From assembly GCF_001541345.2 (NCBI RefSeq), contig NZ_LMVL02000012.1, positions 1-59,464 on the forward strand: a DNA stretch of 59,464 nucleotides, in the 5' to 3' direction. The notes under the pieces were generated by a model, which was not told the origin of the DNA, made no database searches, and was given only the letters and a program-made list of their open reading frames with translations. The stretch is from Gillisella vitis. GTDB lineage: Bacteria; Pseudomonadota; Alphaproteobacteria; Rhizobiales; Rhizobiaceae. The position numbers and the translations under genes are program-made. This document shows, piece after piece, positions 6,517 through 14,934 of the stretch. Within the stretch, counting starts at the first letter, position 1; every line of letters starts with the position of its first letter.

Positions 6517-7930
6517 TATACTGGTCGGCGCCAATCTCTGTCGGTTCGAACTTTGCGCAGATCTCGGCCAAGGCTTCTGCCAGCCAGGGATATTTGAGCC
6601 GCTGGCCGGGTACCGCCTCGATAAAGCCCTGGTCGCGCCAGAGATCATAGGGCGCCTGGTCGGTATTGGCCCTATCTTCCAGCGTATCGGCAGGCGTCCA
6701 GAACCAGGTCTTTGACGCAAACCGTTCGGCATCCTTGGTACTGTCAAGCACCCAGATCAGGGTCAGCGCGGTAAAGTCCCGGGTGCGCGACAGGTCGAGG
6801 CCGCCATAGCAGGGAAAGCCCTCGGCGATCAGCCAGTCAAGATCGAGATCCTTCTGGCAGGCCATCCAGGCTTCACGCTTGATCGCCGCATTGACCGATT
6901 GCGTCCATTCGCAAAAGTGCAGCCGAGCAATGCCGTTTCGTTTGCCCGGCATCATCCGCGCCTGGTCAACGACCCCATGCAGATAGTCCGTGGTGATCGT
7001 CACATCCAGCAGCGGGTTTGCCTTCACCCAGCAGGACGGATCATTCTCCCAATCATCGCCCTCATCGAGCGAGCAGACAAAGGCGAATGTGGTATCGTCT
7101 TGGACGATGCCCGCCGCGACGTTGACCGCATGCTGATGCTCTTCCCAGCAGATCGATTTGCGGTCCGACCCGGAATTGGTTGCCATCACCAGCAACGGCT
7201 GTTTGCGGAATTTAAAACCGCGCTCCAGCATTTCGATGACATCGCGGTTGGGATGTTCATGCACCTCATCACACAGAGCACAGGACGGACGCGGACCCGA
7301 TTGCGCCTTATCGGCTGAGATCGGTTTGAAGAACCGCTTGTCGCCGCCCTTGCTAATGTAAGTAAGCTGCCAGACCGGGTTCTCGCCTGATGTCGTGATC
7401 CGTTGCATAAGCTCTGGCGACTGGTCGCGCATGGCAACCGCATCACGAAACAGCACCTGCGCCTGGTCTTTTTTGGCCGCCGCCGCATAGATCTCGGCAC
7501 GGGGTTCGCCATCGGCCACCATCATGCAGATGCCAATGCCTGCCAGCAATGGCGATTTGCCGTTGCCCTTGCCCTCTTCGTCATAGAAGCGCCGGAACCG
7601 CCGCAAGCCGGTATCGGCCCATTTCCAGCCGAACAGCGAACCGACCCGGAAGGCTTGGCTCGGATGCAGCCGAAACCGCCGCCCCTCGAATTGCCCGCCA
7701 TTCAGGCGCAGCTTAGCGCCGAACCACTTGATCCGCTTGTTCGATGTCTCCAGATCCCAGACCAGGCCACGGGCCGGGCCGTCGATCAAATCGCGCAGGT
7801 GACGGCGGCAGGCATTGCGAACATGAGGACCGGCAATGATATCGCCACGCATCACATCCGCCGCCCAGGCGGTCACCGGATCGTCGTCATAGCTGACATC
7901 CGGGATCTCGACATCAATCGAATCCATCAT
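6517..7930 (-). pseudogene. terL: Large terminase, C-terminally truncated
   Basis: About 471 residues of a Terminase_1-type large subunit are present: the motor with EEGKGNGKSPLLAG as ATP-binding loop near residue 115, LCDEVHEH as Walker B near residue 212, and the start of the nuclease domain (CYGGLDLSRTRDFTALTLIW). At about GADQY, near 6517, family similarity stops. The open frame runs on to 6104 only through out-of-frame endolysin and lysis-gene sequence. The missing 80-100 residues carry the last nuclease acidic residues, so cutting activity is doubtful while ATPase motifs are intact. The start overlaps the end of terS by 17 bases. Confidence 0.8.
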
Positions 7931-8381
7931 CGGTCGGGAACTCAAATCCTAGCTGGCCGGTCGCCTGCAAGCCGCGTTCGGCAGACGGTGTCATGCCAAA
8001 ATCACTCGCCAGCGCCCGGATCTGCCGCCACGTCTCATTCAACTGGCTGACTTCCGGGCGGCTCTTCAACTGGGTGCCGTTGCGCGTCTGGCTCTCATAG
8101 GTTTCCCCGCCTTCCCGCACATCAAGCCGCAACCGCTCATGGCGGGCTATCGTCCAGCAAAGCTGTTCGAACATGTAGACGTTGACTTCATTCAGCCGGT
8201 TCTTCCGGGGATCACACAGCGGCGGTGCGATCCGGTCCCAGATGGCCCGCACGTCAAACGGCAGGTCATCCGGCCGCAGCTCCCGCGCCTTGGCCGCCGC
8301 CCGCGCCTCGAAGTTCGCGCCCGGGCCGTCCTCGGTTTTAAGGGGCACGACGTTTTCGGAGGAGGGCTTGCGGCCTTTCAT
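7914..8381 (-). CDS. terS: Small terminase subunit, P27 family
   Basis: The 155-residue protein starts MKGRKPSSENVVPLKTEDGP and contains a helical DNA-binding core (RLNEVNVYMFEQLCWTIARH) and a C-terminal segment with the family pattern RPEVSQLNETWRQIRALASD followed by FGMTPSAERGL. This is the P27-type small terminase that recognises the packaging site and recruits the large subunit. It looks complete. In most phages the HNH nuclease gene lies directly upstream. Here a 609-residue gene on the opposite strand has been inserted between them. An intact TerS on an element without capsid genes would fit redirection of a helper phage's packaging machinery. Confidence 0.85.
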   Translation of the reverse strand: MKGRKPSSENVVPLKTEDGPGANFEARAAAKARELRPDDLPFDVRAIWDRIAPPLCDPRKNRLNEVNVYMFEQLCWTIARHERLRLDVREGGETYESQTRNGTQLKSRPEVSQLNETWRQIRALASDFGMTPSAERGLQATGQLGFEFPTDDGFD

Positions 8382-8586
8382 GGTGCACTCCCATTATTAA
8401 CTAGCAAGAAAGCTACAGTTTAAAGCGTAATGCTAGTGGTCCTTTTAGCGTTTCTCTGCATCTTAAATGTTTCGTTAAGAATGCGATGCCTTCCCCGGGC
8501 GATATCGAGCTTATCGACAATCTAGATAAGCGATTTCATTTGAAATTCATTTCCCGCAAAGATAGTATTTAAATTGGGGGTGTATC

Positions 8587-10416
8587 ATGATTGAAAATTT
8601 ACTGATTGGCTGCTCTGCTTATTTTTTTGAGCGTAAAAAGGCTCTCACAGATAGTGCGGTGGAAAACTGGTTCGCAGAACTTCAAAGAGATGCTCAAAAT
8701 GCGATGACACCTCTTTTTAAAGAAATCCGAAAGATGCATGGCGAGGTAAGATACTCTACCATCTGCTTCGCATATGATCGGCCTACGGCGTTCCTCAACA
8801 AGGATGCAGGCGTTGTAGATAGAATTCACGGTTACATGCTTATTGTCGAGCATCAAAATCATGTAGCGGTCCACAGCATTGGACTTAAATTGTCTCTTAA
8901 CATCAAAAAAGATTGGCTAAAACCAGTCGCTAACAATGCGGTTAATGCAGCAATTGCTAAGGCAGGTTCCAAATTCGAGTCTATGCAGTTGCGATCAATG
9001 TCTACCTCCAACCGAGTACTTCGAAAGAAGACAATGGAAGCGGACGATTTAGAGAATGCTATGCCAATGGCGGGTGCTAGCCGTTATGTAGGACAACGAT
9101 ACCGACTTCGACGCGGAACTCAACGCTATACAGCGACACCATCGACAGGACGCATATCACTCAGTACTGATCGCTCTGGATTCAAGACTGCTATAAGTTG
9201 GTCTGTCGATGTAATGGCCGAGCTGGAAGTTAGTACTGGAGCATTATCTCCGTTTATTGAAAACTTTGCCCGCCCGGTAAGCCTTACCTCTATTCCACTT
9301 ACGGCTAAGCCTACGAATTTTGCAATAGACGTTGCCGAATTAACGGATCGAATTTTCTCTGAATATTCTACGATTAAACTAGTCAAGAAAGATCTAAAGG
9401 GCCAATTTCGGGAGCTCAACGAAACTGAATGCCGAAAAATATTACAGATACTTGACGGAGAATTTAAGGTCGCCGGATCGCGTGACTCACTCAATATCCT
9501 CAATTTAACTGACAATTCTAAAGTAGGTACTCTCAGGTGGGGAAAAGACCGCATTGGTTTATCGACTTTCGCTCTTCAAGAAACAAAAGGGATTTACGTC
9601 GCCTCAGCTGATGATATTGATCACGGGAAAAATCGCTTGTCTCTCAAAATATATCTAGACAGCGAGAACCTGTTCATCATTCTCTTTGACACGATTAACC
9701 TAGCCTACATCAATGGAAATTTGTTCGAAGATTCAGCCATACGAGACGGTGGTCTGTTCTTCTTAAGCCACTTAATTCCATATGATTGCTTGGCGAGTGC
9801 CTCAAGTGAAAAGGGAAAATTTAAAAAAAATCAACGTAGCTTCTCGTCGAATTCTGTATTTAGTCAACTCGAAAAGGTAATTGCCGGACAGGATGACGTG
9901 CTTATTTGTGACGATTTAGGCGACGAATGGGCAGATTTTATCGGACTGAACACCCAAAGCAAACCATCTACTGTAACATTTTACCACGCCAAACACGGCG
10001 CTCTATCACTGGGAGCGTCATCGTTTCATATAAGCGTGAGCCAAGCAGAAAAAAACCTCGGCCGCCTCACTCTTGCCCAAGAGGCGCTTAGCAGCAAATT
10101 TGACAATTGGGAAAATAATCCGTACAAGAGCAATAAAAAAACCACAAAAATCGATCGTTTAATGCGTGGTGGTACCAGAGCAAAGATCGAGAATGACATC
10201 CTGAGTTTACGCTACTCGCCTGACTTAGTCAGAAGGGTCGCGATAGTGACATCCTCTTTAAGCCGCAAAGCTGTAGAAAAAGAATTTCAAGATATAAAAA
10301 ACGATAGCAGTAAGCGCCCTAGCGCTCACTTCGTTCAACTTTACTGGCTCCTCACATCATTTTTCTCTGCTTGTGCTGAAGTTGGCGCTATCGGATATGT
10401 ATTCTGTCAGCCATGA
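8587..10416 (+). CDS. 609-aa protein of unknown family, phage cargo
   Basis: I cannot place this protein in a family. It is soluble, with no signal or membrane segment. The N-terminal 130 residues look alpha/beta (RYSTICFAYDRPTAFLNKDA). A middle region contains SMSTSNRVLRKKTMEADDLE and then STGRISL. The C-terminal half has a block DDLGDEWADFIGL followed by VTFYHAKHGALSLGASSFHI and SQAEKNLGRL. An acidic-x-ADFI stretch followed by an H-x-K strand and Ser/Gln helices looks like a conserved functional core. The gene is AT-rich, lies opposite in strand to its neighbours, has its own GGGGGTG ribosome site, and splits the HNH-terS pair. Carriage at this packaging-module position suggests a moron, perhaps anti-phage defence, by inference only. 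Confidence 0.6.
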   Translation: MIENLLIGCSAYFFERKKALTDSAVENWFAELQRDAQNAMTPLFKEIRKMHGEVRYSTICFAYDRPTAFLNKDAGVVDRIHGYMLIVEHQNHVAVHSIGLKLSLNIKKDWLKPVANNAVNAAIAKAGSKFESMQLRSMSTSNRVLRKKTMEADDLENAMPMAGASRYVGQRYRLRRGTQRYTATPSTGRISLSTDRSGFKTAISWSVDVMAELEVSTGALSPFIENFARPVSLTSIPLTAKPTNFAIDVAELTDRIFSEYSTIKLVKKDLKGQFRELNETECRKILQILDGEFKVAGSRDSLNILNLTDNSKVGTLRWGKDRIGLSTFALQETKGIYVASADDIDHGKNRLSLKIYLDSENLFIILFDTINLAYINGNLFEDSAIRDGGLFFLSHLIPYDCLASASSEKGKFKKNQRSFSSNSVFSQLEKVIAGQDDVLICDDLGDEWADFIGLNTQSKPSTVTFYHAKHGALSLGASSFHISVSQAEKNLGRLTLAQEALSSKFDNWENNPYKSNKKTTKIDRLMRGGTRAKIENDILSLRYSPDLVRRVAIVTSSLSRKAVEKEFQDIKNDSSKRPSAHFVQLYWLLTSFFSACAEVGAIGYVFCQP

Positions 10417-10577
10417 TTGGATTTGGACCAAGCACCATCCTTTATGGATAGTCGATTATCCCTTTGGCTTTTTCCCTCCAATTTCCGCTCGCTACACAGA
10501 AATGACCAACGCCGGTGCGGGAGGCGGATCGGGTTCAAGGCTGACCCACCCCCTGCCCTCGACCATCGTCCGAGGGG

Positions 10578-10907
10578 TCACGTCCGGTTCGCCGGGTGTC
10601 TGGGATCGGTGGGCCAGCCATTCGCGCCAATGGCTGTCGAGAAGCCGCGATGTTCTTCCCGCTGTTTGGTCGCGTCGTGATGCTTCTTGCACAAGGTCTG
10701 GAAAGGTCCGTTCCAGAACTTCTCCGCATTGCCGCTATGACGTTCAATGTGATCGCAGATGAAGCCCTTCTTGAGCCTCCCTTGCTGCCGGCACATGCGG
10801 CAATAGGGTTCCCGCTTCAGCTGGATTGCCCGGATGGCTCGCCACCTAGTAGTGTAGTACCAAGAGCGCCAGCCCTTGGCCTCATCTGATCTCTGATCTA
10901 TCGCCAT
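10578..10907 (-). CDS. Phage HNH endonuclease
   Basis: The 109-residue protein has CRMC (residues 36-39), a CDHIERHSGN core and CKKHHDATK. This gives a zinc-binding pair of CxxC-type knuckles around a His-based nuclease site. Small HNH proteins encoded next to terminase in cos phages are needed with TerS and TerL for cos cleavage and packaging. The start ATG (10907) has a weak ribosome site (TAGGAT). A terminator-like hairpin lies only about 10 bases upstream, so expression must come from readthrough or a promoter within that gap. The motif residues look intact. Confidence 0.85.
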   Translation of the reverse strand: MAIDQRSDEAKGWRSWYYTTRWRAIRAIQLKREPYCRMCRQQGRLKKGFICDHIERHSGNAEKFWNGPFQTLCKKHHDATKQREEHRGFSTAIGANGWPTDPRHPANRT

Positions 10908-10917
10908 ATCCTAGAAC

Positions 10918-10946
10918 GCAAAAAGGCGACCCATAGGCCGCCTTGT
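10918..10946 (-). terminator. Terminator between early and packaging genes
   Basis: On the minus strand AAGGCG, a 10-base loop region and CGCCTTTTT form a short stem with a T run. The hairpin lies after the NusG-like gene and immediately before the HNH gene, where an antiterminator would be needed to read into the packaging genes. Confidence 0.6.
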
Positions 10947-11113
10947 CATCGTTTATCTGGTCATAGCTCACGCACTGGCCCTGAATCGCATCACCTATTG
11001 GCTTGGATCAGAGCGAGGCCGGGGGAGAACATCAATCCCTTGGGAGCATCATACGCCCCGGTCATCTCGGTTGGAAAGGCGCTGTTCGCCTCTCCACGTT
11101 TCAAGCGATAATC

Positions 11114-11770
11114 TCAGGCCGAAATGAAGTCAATCCCCATCGTGATTTCGCTCATACCGCCGAACATCGGCACGTCAACGACCACCTGGCCACGCTTCGA
11201 CAGCACCTTGCGCACTGTCACCACGAAGTCGGCAAACGGGCCAGAGCGGATCGTCACCTGCTTGCCCAGCACATCCGGCATCGGTGGAACGTCACGCCCA
11301 TCCATATGTTTTCTTTCCGCTTTCTTGGCAGACAGCATCAGTTGGCGCATCAATGGTTCGGGCATCAGATGCGGCTTGCCATCCGTGCCCATCAGCCCAC
11401 GAAGCTTCGATGCAAGCATGAGACCGACGAAGGCTTCATTGTTGGGAATGACCTGCACGAACAGGTAGCCTCGAAACAGCGCCCGCTGGATATCCACAGC
11501 TTGCTTGCCGCGTCTGGGAGGTAATCTCAACCGCTCGAAGGGGCACCAGCACTCGATTTCCTGCTGTTCGAGCGAATCGCGGATCGCCTCTTCCATGTCG
11601 CTCTTGCAGCTCGCCACCACCCACCGGGCTAGGCGCTCGAACTCAGGCCGGTCGCGCCGGGCCATGGCAACCTGTCGCTGGCGCTTGGCCTCGATAGCGT
11701 TGATGTAAGCCAAGCGTGAAAGCCCCTCGCCCGAGACGCCATCCAGAAGTTTCCCGTTATTCTGCATCAT
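11114..11770 (-). CDS. NusG/RfaH-like phage transcription factor
   Basis: The 218-residue protein has a NusG N-terminal domain at about residues 47-110 (RWVVASCKSDMEEAIRDSLE, ending in LFRGYLFVQV) and a KOW-type C-terminal domain near residue 168 (GKQVTIRSGPFADFVVTVRK). Specialised NusG paralogs such as RfaH bind RNA polymerase and let it pass terminators. Rhizobial phages often carry one between replication and packaging genes. An extra N-terminal 45 residues precede the NGN domain. The gene overlaps the stop of rep by 14 bases and precedes a terminator and the HNH-terS-terL genes, so it is a good candidate for a late-gene antiterminator. Confidence 0.8.
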   Translation of the reverse strand: MMQNNGKLLDGVSGEGLSRLAYINAIEAKRQRQVAMARRDRPEFERLARWVVASCKSDMEEAIRDSLEQQEIECWCPFERLRLPPRRGKQAVDIQRALFRGYLFVQVIPNNEAFVGLMLASKLRGLMGTDGKPHLMPEPLMRQLMLSAKKAERKHMDGRDVPPMPDVLGKQVTIRSGPFADFVVTVRKVLSKRGQVVVDVPMFGGMSEITMGIDFISA

Positions 11771-13040
11771 GGGTGCGTCCCTCGCTCAAGCTGGTTTGGA
11801 AATGGTCGAGTGCCGCCTCGACCGCCGCGTCGAGATCGGGCTGATCGGGGTCAATGGGCGGGAAATAGTTCCAGTCACGTAGGCCCTCGACGAACATCCA
11901 GCCACGGCGTTCATGCAGGCGCTTCCAGGCCGCAAACAGCGTACTGCTGCTTTCGACTTTTTCGAAGTCAGAGACCAGCGGCAGCAGGTCCACCGAGGTG
12001 ACGAACGGCTCATTGCGCCGAGCAAGGTCGCGCATCCGGCTCACCAGCGGCCAGCCGTGTTCACGACGCTTTTCCCACACCAGGGCTTCTCGGCTGATCG
12101 TGCCAGAGGCCAGCCGCCGATTATCAAACGCCGTGAACACGAACTGGCCCGTCGGCTCGCAAAGCAACGTTTCCAAGCGTCTGCCCATCCAGAGCTTGCC
12201 GCAAACCTTGGCCGTAGCGTGGGTTTGGACCGCCTGGGCAACCTCAGGCATTTTTTCCCAAGCCCGGTCTCGCAGGAACACAGCGGCGAAGGTGAACGTG
12301 CCTTTGCCGATCCACTGGATGTAGGCCGGTGTTTTCTCGATGCAGGCCGCTCGCTGATCAGCCGTCAGGGCAAACCACGCCTTCCTCGCTGCCGTGTCGC
12401 TGCTCTTGTCGTAATTCGGCCACGTCGGATACCAGCGCTTGAAGGCGAGATCGATCTTTCGCAATTCCTCTCTCGAAAATTCCCCCCGCCCCGCGCCTGC
12501 GGTGGGAGAGTTGTTTGGAGAGTTAGCTGGAAGAATCTTATCTTGGTGGAGCTGCTCCACCACCTTTGTGGAACCATTTCCACCACCTTCGGGCGCCATT
12601 TCCACCACCTTTTCTGCGTAAGGCGGTGGAGCTGCTCCACCACCTTCCGGCAAAATCTCGCCCTCAAAAGGTGGTGTATCTCCTCCACCAGCTTGCGCAT
12701 TTGCGACAGAACCCACAGCAGAATGGCCAGCAAGATCGCGGCCCGGCCAGCGGGCGATATACTCGTTTCGCTTCCATTTTTGACCGCGAAAGCCGTGCTG
12801 GGTGACTTCGATCCAGCCCGCCTGTTCGGCAACGTCGAGGTGCTTCAGGATTGTTTTCTTATCAAGGCCGGACAGCTCGACCAGTTCTGAGACGGGTGGA
12901 TAGCAGGAACCACCCGTGGCATCCATCTTCAGGCCGAGCGTATGCAGCACCAGCCGCGTGATCGGCGGAAGGCCAGATTTGGCAACGGCATGACGCCAGG
13001 ACCATGCCCGCGAGGTTGCTCCGTGATCAGGCTCCATCAT
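11757..13040 (-). CDS. Replication initiator with internal origin
   Basis: The 427-residue protein starts with a winged-helix domain (residues about 25-95; LVLHTLGLKMDATGGSCYPP then a helix-turn-helix ELVELSGLDKKTILKHLD), as in lambda O-like phage initiators. A low-complexity Gly/Glu/Pro linker at about 115-180 follows, then a helical C-terminal domain that would recruit replication partners. The linker is encoded by a cluster of iteron repeats. An origin inside the initiator gene is the lambda O arrangement. The gene is divergent from the alpA-integrase operon. Its start overlaps the end of a short frame that ends VLLTIGAARAAMLDVARKGG, a likely remnant of an upstream phage gene. Confidence 0.75.
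   Translation of the reverse strand: MMEPDHGATSRAWSWRHAVAKSGLPPITRLVLHTLGLKMDATGGSCYPPVSELVELSGLDKKTILKHLDVAEQAGWIEVTQHGFRGQKWKRNEYIARWPGRDLAGHSAVGSVANAQAGGGDTPPFEGEILPEGGGAAPPPYAEKVVEMAPEGGGNGSTKVVEQLHQDKILPANSPNNSPTAGAGRGEFSREELRKIDLAFKRWYPTWPNYDKSSDTAARKAWFALTADQRAACIEKTPAYIQWIGKGTFTFAAVFLRDRAWEKMPEVAQAVQTHATAKVCGKLWMGRRLETLLCEPTGQFVFTAFDNRRLASGTISREALVWEKRREHGWPLVSRMRDLARRNEPFVTSVDLLPLVSDFEKVESSSTLFAAWKRLHERRGWMFVEGLRDWNYFPPIDPDQPDLDAAVEAALDHFQTSLSEGRTHDAE
12543..12690. repeat. Iteron cluster, probable replication origin
   Basis: The decamer CCACCACCTT occurs at 12557, 12580, 12602 and 12637. A 9-base inverted copy lies at 12668. Two of the copies are preceded by GGTGGAGCTGCTCCACC, giving dyads. 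The array lies in the linker-coding part of the rep gene. Repeated, partly inverted sites next to an initiator winged-helix domain are typical of a phage origin. It is not a CRISPR array, since spacers are short and irregular. Confidence 0.7.
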
Positions 13041-13091
13041 GCCGCACCGCCTTTTCGCGCCACGTCCAGCATCGCCGCTCTAGCCGCACCA

Positions 13092-13367
13092 ATGGTCAGC
13101 AACACGCTATCGCGCCAGCAGCCCTGCAGCCACGATCACAAGGGAAAGTGGTTCCTCCCAAACGAAGTACACGAGACGCCGCAACGGCCCAGCCCACCGG
13201 CTAAAAAGCCAGCACTCAACACCAGTAGGAGCGTGCTACAAGAACAATTTCCATTTATTCGCACCCACGTCACAATCAAGGATGATGGCAGCCGCATCAC
13301 CCTTCCCGACCTTTCTATGCTTGCCTCCGCCCGTGCAGAGCGAGATAGAAGGGAACGCCGGAAATGA
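13092..13367 (+). CDS. Small hypothetical protein upstream of alpA
   Basis: The 91-residue frame ends SRITLPDLSMLASARAERDR plus a basic tail. Its stop overlaps the start of the AlpA-like gene by four bases (ATGA), so it is probably translated in the same operon. The Arg-rich end and short length are typical of phage early genes, but I cannot name it. The start at 13092 is a choice among several. Only the last 60 residues look protein-like. Confidence 0.45.
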   Translation: MVSNTLSRQQPCSHDHKGKWFLPNEVHETPQRPSPPAKKPALNTSRSVLQEQFPFIRTHVTIKDDGSRITLPDLSMLASARAERDRRERRK

Positions 13368-13648
13368 TAAAGACCGAACAAATTCGTTCAGGCCCGCCTT
13401 TTTCGCCTATCGCCAGCGTCCCTCGACTCGGCCTTAACCGCGTGGAAGTAGCTGCCGCCATTGGCGTCAGTGTCGGCACTGTAGATCTGATGGTGACCGA
13501 GGGCTTCTTGCCACCGCCACGCCGTTGGCACAGCCGCAAGGTTTGGCTGGTGCAGGAAATTGCCATCGCAATGTTGGACTGGCCGGAAGACAGCAACCCT
13601 TTGACAAAGAAAGACAGTAACGCCGATGAATGGCGGGCATCTGTGTGA
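13364..13648 (+). CDS. AlpA/excisionase-like DNA-binding protein
   Basis: The 94-residue product has a helix-turn-helix at about residues 25-45 (LNRVEVAAAIGVSVGTVDLM) followed by EGFLPPPRRWHSRKVWLVQE, the wing pattern of the AlpA/MerR-like excisionase family. Such proteins direct integrase toward excision or activate integrase and satellite operons. It lies immediately upstream of integrase, with stop and start sharing one base (TGATG). A ribosome site (GGAACGCCGG) lies in the preceding frame. This int-proximal AlpA position is common to P4-like and Gram-negative phage-inducible islands. Confidence 0.7.
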   Translation: MIKTEQIRSGPPFSPIASVPRLGLNRVEVAAAIGVSVGTVDLMVTEGFLPPPRRWHSRKVWLVQEIAIAMLDWPEDSNPLTKKDSNADEWRASV

Positions 13649-14778
13649 TGGACATGACCAATATCGAATTGCCCTACATCGAGAGAAACAAGACCCGTCA
13701 CGGTTCCATGCGCTATTACCTGCGCATCGCTGGCAAGCGCATCTGCCGCCTGCCCGATGACATCGAGTCAGAAGCCTTCGCAAAGGCCTACTGGAAGGCA
13801 AGGAACGCCGCTCGCCCTCCAGAGGAGGATACAGGACCAAAACCGATTTCTCGCCTTGTGAAGCCCGGTACGTTCCGATGGCTCTGCATGGAATACATGC
13901 GCAGCCATGAATTCACGACCTTGGACAACACCACGCAGACGAGGCGCCGGCACATCATCGAAGCCATGTGGCACGAACCCTTGAAAGCAGGCGACGAACG
14001 CACTTTCGCAGACATGCCCCTCCAGCACATGGACGTCAGCAATCTAGAGGTTCTGCGAGATCGCAAGAAGGAAACGCCGTTTGCGGCAGATGAGAGGCTG
14101 AAAGTGCTTCGGCAGGTGTTTGACACCACCCAGAACGGAAAACCGATCACGGCCAATATCGCGCGTATGGTGAAGCCGTTTCGCGCTCAGACCGATGGCC
14201 ACCAAACGGCAACACCCGGCGACCTGGAGCGCTTCATCGCACACCATGGCACCGGGTCAAAAGCGACACTCTATCTCGCTATCCAAATGTATACGGGCTT
14301 GCGCGTCTCCGATCTCGCCGCGCTTGGGCCGACTCATCGACAAAAAGACGCCTTCCGGTTTCGGCTGTTCAAAAACCGCAACAGGACGCCAGTAGATATC
14401 AACATCACCATTCATCCGATCCTCGAAGCCGTCCTGGCAACACACAAGACAACAGGCCCCACCTATCTGGTGACGGAATTCGGAAAGCCGTTTAGCGTAA
14501 AGGGTCTGGGAAACAGGATCTCAGATTGGTGGTCGCAGGCGGGCATGCCGCACTTGACCTCCCATTCTGTTCGCAAAGGCCTGGCGACAGACGTTGCACA
14601 CAACGAAGCGACCGACAGCATGTTAGAAGCAATGTTCGGCTGGCGCGACAGCAAGACATCAAAAATCTATACCCGCGACGCGGAGCGCTCTCGACTTGCT
14701 CGCCAGACCGTAGAGCGGATCAACTGGGATGGAATTGGCCCACAGTTGCTAGAGCAGAAACAAGGGAAAAGCGAATAA
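13648..14778 (+). CDS. int: Tyrosine recombinase (integrase)
   Basis: The 376-residue protein shows the catalytic pieces of the lambda integrase family: Arg in MYTGLRVSDLAAL (about residue 220), HSVRKG (H-x-x-R, about 307), a Trp/His position in MFGWRDSKTSK and the nucleophile Tyr in KIYTRDAER (about 340). The N-terminal 150 residues form the core-binding region. It should catalyse integration and excision at the tRNA-Cys 3' end, and the intact residues suggest it is active. The ATG at 13648 is preferred to the upstream one at 13630 because it couples to the AlpA stop. The gene points toward the tRNA about 760 bases away. Confidence 0.92.
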   Translation: MDMTNIELPYIERNKTRHGSMRYYLRIAGKRICRLPDDIESEAFAKAYWKARNAARPPEEDTGPKPISRLVKPGTFRWLCMEYMRSHEFTTLDNTTQTRRRHIIEAMWHEPLKAGDERTFADMPLQHMDVSNLEVLRDRKKETPFAADERLKVLRQVFDTTQNGKPITANIARMVKPFRAQTDGHQTATPGDLERFIAHHGTGSKATLYLAIQMYTGLRVSDLAALGPTHRQKDAFRFRLFKNRNRTPVDINITIHPILEAVLATHKTTGPTYLVTEFGKPFSVKGLGNRISDWWSQAGMPHLTSHSVRKGLATDVAHNEATDSMLEAMFGWRDSKTSKIYTRDAERSRLARQTVERINWDGIGPQLLEQKQGKSE

Positions 14779-14934
14779 AACTCGCGCACACTGTTTAAAA
14801 AATGTTGTGTATCGTGACTAATCAGAATCAGTAGACTAAAAAAAGTTATCCAATAATATACAGACAGGAAAATTAGAAAATCAATACGAGAATAATACAT
14901 ATATTCTCGTTTTCAAAAAAATAGGGGATAAACA

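Noticed and set aside
12543..12690. CRISPR-like repeats
   Set aside because: The repeat is only about 10 bases, spacing is irregular, some copies are inverted and no cas genes are present. An iteron origin fits better.
11913..12890. A 325-residue plus-strand frame opposite rep
   Set aside because: It is the antisense of the replication gene. Its Pro/His-rich part is just the iteron region read on the other strand.
13041..13140. A gene immediately upstream of rep on the minus strand
   Set aside because: The open frame ending VLLTIGAARAAMLDVARKGG is only about 30 residues with a GTG start. It is kept as a possible remnant in the rep entry rather than called.
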